A stretch of 33,268 nucleotides of DNA from Bacteroidales bacterium (GTDB lineage Bacteria; Bacteroidota; Bacteroidia; Bacteroidales; UBA932). Of the stretch, positions 31,230 through 33,268 are shown one piece after another. Positions within the stretch are counted from its first letter, which is position 1, and every line of letters begins with the position of its first letter. The notes beneath the pieces are model-generated. The model was not told where the DNA came from, searched no databases, and saw only the letters and a program-made list of their open reading frames with translations. The stretch is from contig SFJA01000013.1 in the NCBI GenBank assembly GCA_004556005.1, positions 1 to 33,268 on the forward strand, written 5' to 3'. A program made the translations under genes and the position numbers.

Positions 31230-32951
31230 CTACTTCTTTTTGAAGAACAGGTCTTTCTGAGCCCGTTTCTTGTCAGGATTCTTCTCGACAAAGACGGGCT
31301 TCATTGTGCGTGGGTCGATACCGGTAGCGAACATTACAGAGGAAGTCGTCATAGGAGTAGGCATAAAGTCCTGCACCTGTTCCATCCAGATCCCCTTCAA
31401 CGCAGGATTGGAAGCCAGTTTCTGCATATCTCCCAGACTGCATCCGGGATGAGAAGAAATGAAATAAGGAACAAGCTCAACGTGACGGCCCTCCTCCCTG
31501 TTAATACGGTCAAACTCAATCCTCAGCCGCTCGAACAACTTAAACGAAGGCTTGGCCATATAATCAAGAACCTTGTCCTGAGTATGCTCCGGAGCCACCT
31601 TCAAGCGCCCTGAACAATGCTCAAGCATAAGCGATCGAAGATAATCCTTACCCCTAGGATCGGTAAATCCATTACTATCCAGGAAAAGGTCATACCTCAC
31701 ACCGCTGCCAATGTAAGCGTGCCTCACACCTTTCACAGCCATTACCTTGTCATACATAGCAAGCACCTTTGAATGATCGTGCTCGAGGTTGCGGCAAACC
31801 GCAGGATAGAGACAGGACTTGCGCCGGCACTTGCCACACAAATCCTTGTCCCTGCCACCCATACGGTACATGTTAGCCGTAGGAGCACCCAGATCCGAAA
31901 TGTTGCCGCGAAAAGAAGGCATGGCACACAACTTCTTGACTTCACGAACAATAGAAGCCTCGGAACGTGACTGGATGAATTTGCCCTGATGGGCGGCAAT
32001 AGTGCAGAAATTGCAGCCCCCGAAACAACCGCGGTGCGTAATGATGCTGTCCTTGATCATATCGTACGCCGGAATCCGCTTGCCCTTGTAGCGGGGATGC
32101 GGGAGCTTGGTAAAAGGCAGGTCCCAGTAAGAGTCCATTTCTTCTGTAGTCGCTGGCGGAAATGGCGGATTGACCTGGACATATCCCTTGCCTACAGGCT
32201 CTAAAAGAGTCGCAGGATGCATCATATTTGCCTGAGTCTCAATAATATGGAAGTTCTCAGCAAAGGCTTTTCCACTTTTTAGGCATTCTTCGTAAGAGTG
32301 GAGCAATATCCTGCCTTCACCCTCCTTCGGCGCCCCGTCGCGATAAAATGCAATCTGCGGAATGCTCTCCATCCTGTGCCTGTTCCAAGCTTTCTCAAGC
32401 GCAATCGTAAGCTCAAGAATCGGTTTCTCTCCCATACCGTAAATCAGGAAGTCTGCCCCGCTGTCAACAAGAACCGAAGGCATTATGCGGTCGTCCCAAT
32501 AATCGTAGTGGCTCAATCTTCGCAGTGACGCTTCCACACCACCTGCCACGACAGGAACCTCAGGCCACAACTCCTTGAGAATCTTGCAATAAACGGTAAC
32601 AGCCCTGTCGGGACGCTGACCGGAACGACCTTCGGGAGTATAGGCATCGTCGTGCCTCAGACGCCTTGCAGCCGTGTAATGGTTTACCATTGAGTCCATT
32701 GCACCGGCATTGACTGCAAAATACAGACGAGGGCGGCCAAGCTTGCGGAAGTCACGCAGGTCATCCCGCCAGTTGGGCTGGGGAACGACTGCAACCCTGT
32801 AACCCTTGCTCTGCAGCCATCTGGCTATGCAGGCGCTGCCGAAACTCGGATGATCGATATACGCGTCCCCCGAAAAAAGTATGACATCAATGTAGTCCCA
32901 TCCAAGGGCCTTGACCTCCTTGACGGAAGTCGGAATCATATAATCTTCCAT
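31230..32951 (-). CDS. YgiQ family radical SAM protein
   Basis: A 573-residue radical SAM protein of the YgiQ family, function unknown. The N-terminus (MIPTSVKEVKALGWDYIDVILFSGDAYIDHPSFG) is the family start and looks B12-binding-like. The [4Fe-4S] cluster motif is CFGGCNFC (C309, C313, C316). A second Cys-rich patch (DLCGKCRRKSCLYPAVCRN) lies about 70 residues later. The C-terminus ends MKPVFVEKNPDKKRAQKDLFFKKK, a typical end, so the gene is complete though a little shorter than many members. It is divergent from purT. Confidence 0.88.
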   Translation of the reverse strand: MEDYMIPTSVKEVKALGWDYIDVILFSGDAYIDHPSFGSACIARWLQSKGYRVAVVPQPNWRDDLRDFRKLGRPRLYFAVNAGAMDSMVNHYTAARRLRHDDAYTPEGRSGQRPDRAVTVYCKILKELWPEVPVVAGGVEASLRRLSHYDYWDDRIMPSVLVDSGADFLIYGMGEKPILELTIALEKAWNRHRMESIPQIAFYRDGAPKEGEGRILLHSYEECLKSGKAFAENFHIIETQANMMHPATLLEPVGKGYVQVNPPFPPATTEEMDSYWDLPFTKLPHPRYKGKRIPAYDMIKDSIITHRGCFGGCNFCTIAAHQGKFIQSRSEASIVREVKKLCAMPSFRGNISDLGAPTANMYRMGGRDKDLCGKCRRKSCLYPAVCRNLEHDHSKVLAMYDKVMAVKGVRHAYIGSGVRYDLFLDSNGFTDPRGKDYLRSLMLEHCSGRLKVAPEHTQDKVLDYMAKPSFKLFERLRIEFDRINREEGRHVELVPYFISSHPGCSLGDMQKLASNPALKGIWMEQVQDFMPTPMTTSSVMFATGIDPRTMKPVFVEKNPDKKRAQKDLFFKKK

Positions 32952-32984
32952 TCTTTAGCAGTCTTTGCATTTTGCAACGAATTG

Positions 32985-32992
32985 CAAATTTA
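32985..32992 (-). promoter_or_regulatory. -7 box (TAAATTTG) of the YgiQ gene
   Basis: On the minus strand TAAATTTG (32992-32985) lies 33 nt before the YgiQ ATG. One base separates it from the purT box on the other strand. Confidence 0.55.
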
Positions 32993-32993
32993 C

Positions 32994-33001
32994 TAAATTT
33001 G
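32994..33001 (+). promoter_or_regulatory. -7 box (TAAATTTG) of purT
   Basis: A perfect TAAATTTG ends 7 nt before the purT ATG at 33009, which predicts a leader of only one to three bases. It lies back to back with the YgiQ box, so the two polymerases would compete for the site. Confidence 0.55.
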
Positions 33002-33008
33002 CATTGCT

Positions 33009-33268
33009 ATGACAAAAATAGGTACACCGCTGACCTCTGTCGGCAAAAAAGCCCTGCTTTGCGGCTCGGGCGAACTCGGAAAGGAAGTCGCAATTGAACT
33101 TCAGCGCTTTGGCGTCGAGGTTATCGCTGTTGACAAGTATGCAGATGCTCCTGCAATGCAGGTTGCGCATCGTTCGTATGTGTTTTCTATGCTGGACGGA
33201 GAACGTCTCCGTGAAGTTATCGAAAAGGAAAGGCCCGACTTCATAATCCCAGAGGTTGAGGCAATTGC
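33009..33268 (+). CDS. purT: Formate-dependent phosphoribosylglycinamide formyltransferase (5' part)
   Basis: The first 86 residues of an ATP-grasp enzyme that adds formate to GAR in purine synthesis. KALLCGSGELGKEVAIELQR, VIAVDKYADAPAMQVAHRSYV and DFIIPEVEAIA are strongly typical of the PurT N-terminal domain. The gene runs off the right end of the window, so the ATP-grasp part is not seen. It begins with ATG 33009, 7 nt after a TAAATTTG box. Confidence 0.88.
   Translation, partial: MTKIGTPLTSVGKKALLCGSGELGKEVAIELQRFGVEVIAVDKYADAPAMQVAHRSYVFSMLDGERLREVIEKERPDFIIPEVEAI

Noticed and set aside
30971..31291. Minus-strand frames running through the repeat after argS
   Set aside because: They combine repeat sequence with the antisense of argS and the YgiQ 3' end; no domain or start signal.

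Overview
This 33 kb window looks like a chromosomal segment of a member of the Bacteroidota, most likely the order Bacteroidales. The promoters carry the phylum's TAnnTTTG -7 box rather than TATAAT. The primary sigma factor is the short (287 aa) type. Several families are typical of the group: a NigD-like lipoprotein, DUF3467, an ECF sigma factor followed by an outer-membrane barrel protein, and a secreted thioredoxin with a GGNWCxWC motif. I cannot fix the genus. I see no rRNA, tRNA, CRISPR array, transposase or phage gene. Gene density is high and most genes are conserved housekeeping or envelope genes.

Layout. 60-578 (-): a secreted thioredoxin gene broken by one in-frame TAA. 685-3168: a COG0523 metallochaperone GTPase with a His/Asp-rich loop, a hotdog thioesterase and, convergent, a ZIP metal transporter. 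3249-5025 (+): an orphan ATP-grasp protein and a LOG-family phosphoribohydrolase. 5045-7246 (-): a CoA-transferase, a C_GCAxxG_C_C protein and a META-type lipoprotein in one run. 7317-8546 (+): a ThrE-type exporter. 8547-11148 (-): an ECF sigma factor, a single-pass membrane protein fused to a beta-barrel, and a NigD-like lipoprotein. 11209-11964 (-): the TcdA E1-like enzyme. 12049-16028 (-): a four-gene unit of lipoprotein nicotinamidase, PfoR/EIIC-type membrane protein, CDF efflux protein and MATE transporter. 16102-18048 (+): an exported beta-helix protein. 18089-21491 (+): upp, DUF3467, KdsC-like phosphatase, Maf and an RluA-type pseudouridine synthase, tightly packed. 21492-21955: an AT-rich gap with a well-formed small RNA unit. 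21956-24495 (-): dnaN, a DEDDh exonuclease and a fumarylacetoacetase-like protein. 24595-28397: a DegP/HtrA protease (+), an alkaline phosphatase (-) and a PfkB sugar kinase (+). 28448-31044 (+): rpoD and argS. 31051-31199: an intergenic repeat with three small hairpins. 31230-32951 (-): a YgiQ radical SAM protein. 33009 to the end (+): the start of purT.

Most notable signals. (1) A shared element, ACGCAGTATTTCA-N11-GTTAT, sits upstream of both the ECF sigma operon and the nearby NigD-like gene; it looks like the promoter that this sigma factor reads. (2) A free-standing small RNA of about 113 nt has a full -33/-7 promoter and an intrinsic terminator. (3) A near-perfect 29-nt palindrome covers the presumed -7 box of rpoD. 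(4) A nicotinamidase with all catalytic and metal residues carries a lipoprotein signal and is translationally coupled to an orphan PfoR/EIIC-type membrane protein. (5) A direct repeat and hairpin element follows argS. (6) Several genes have a -7 box so close to the ATG that their mRNAs may be leaderless.
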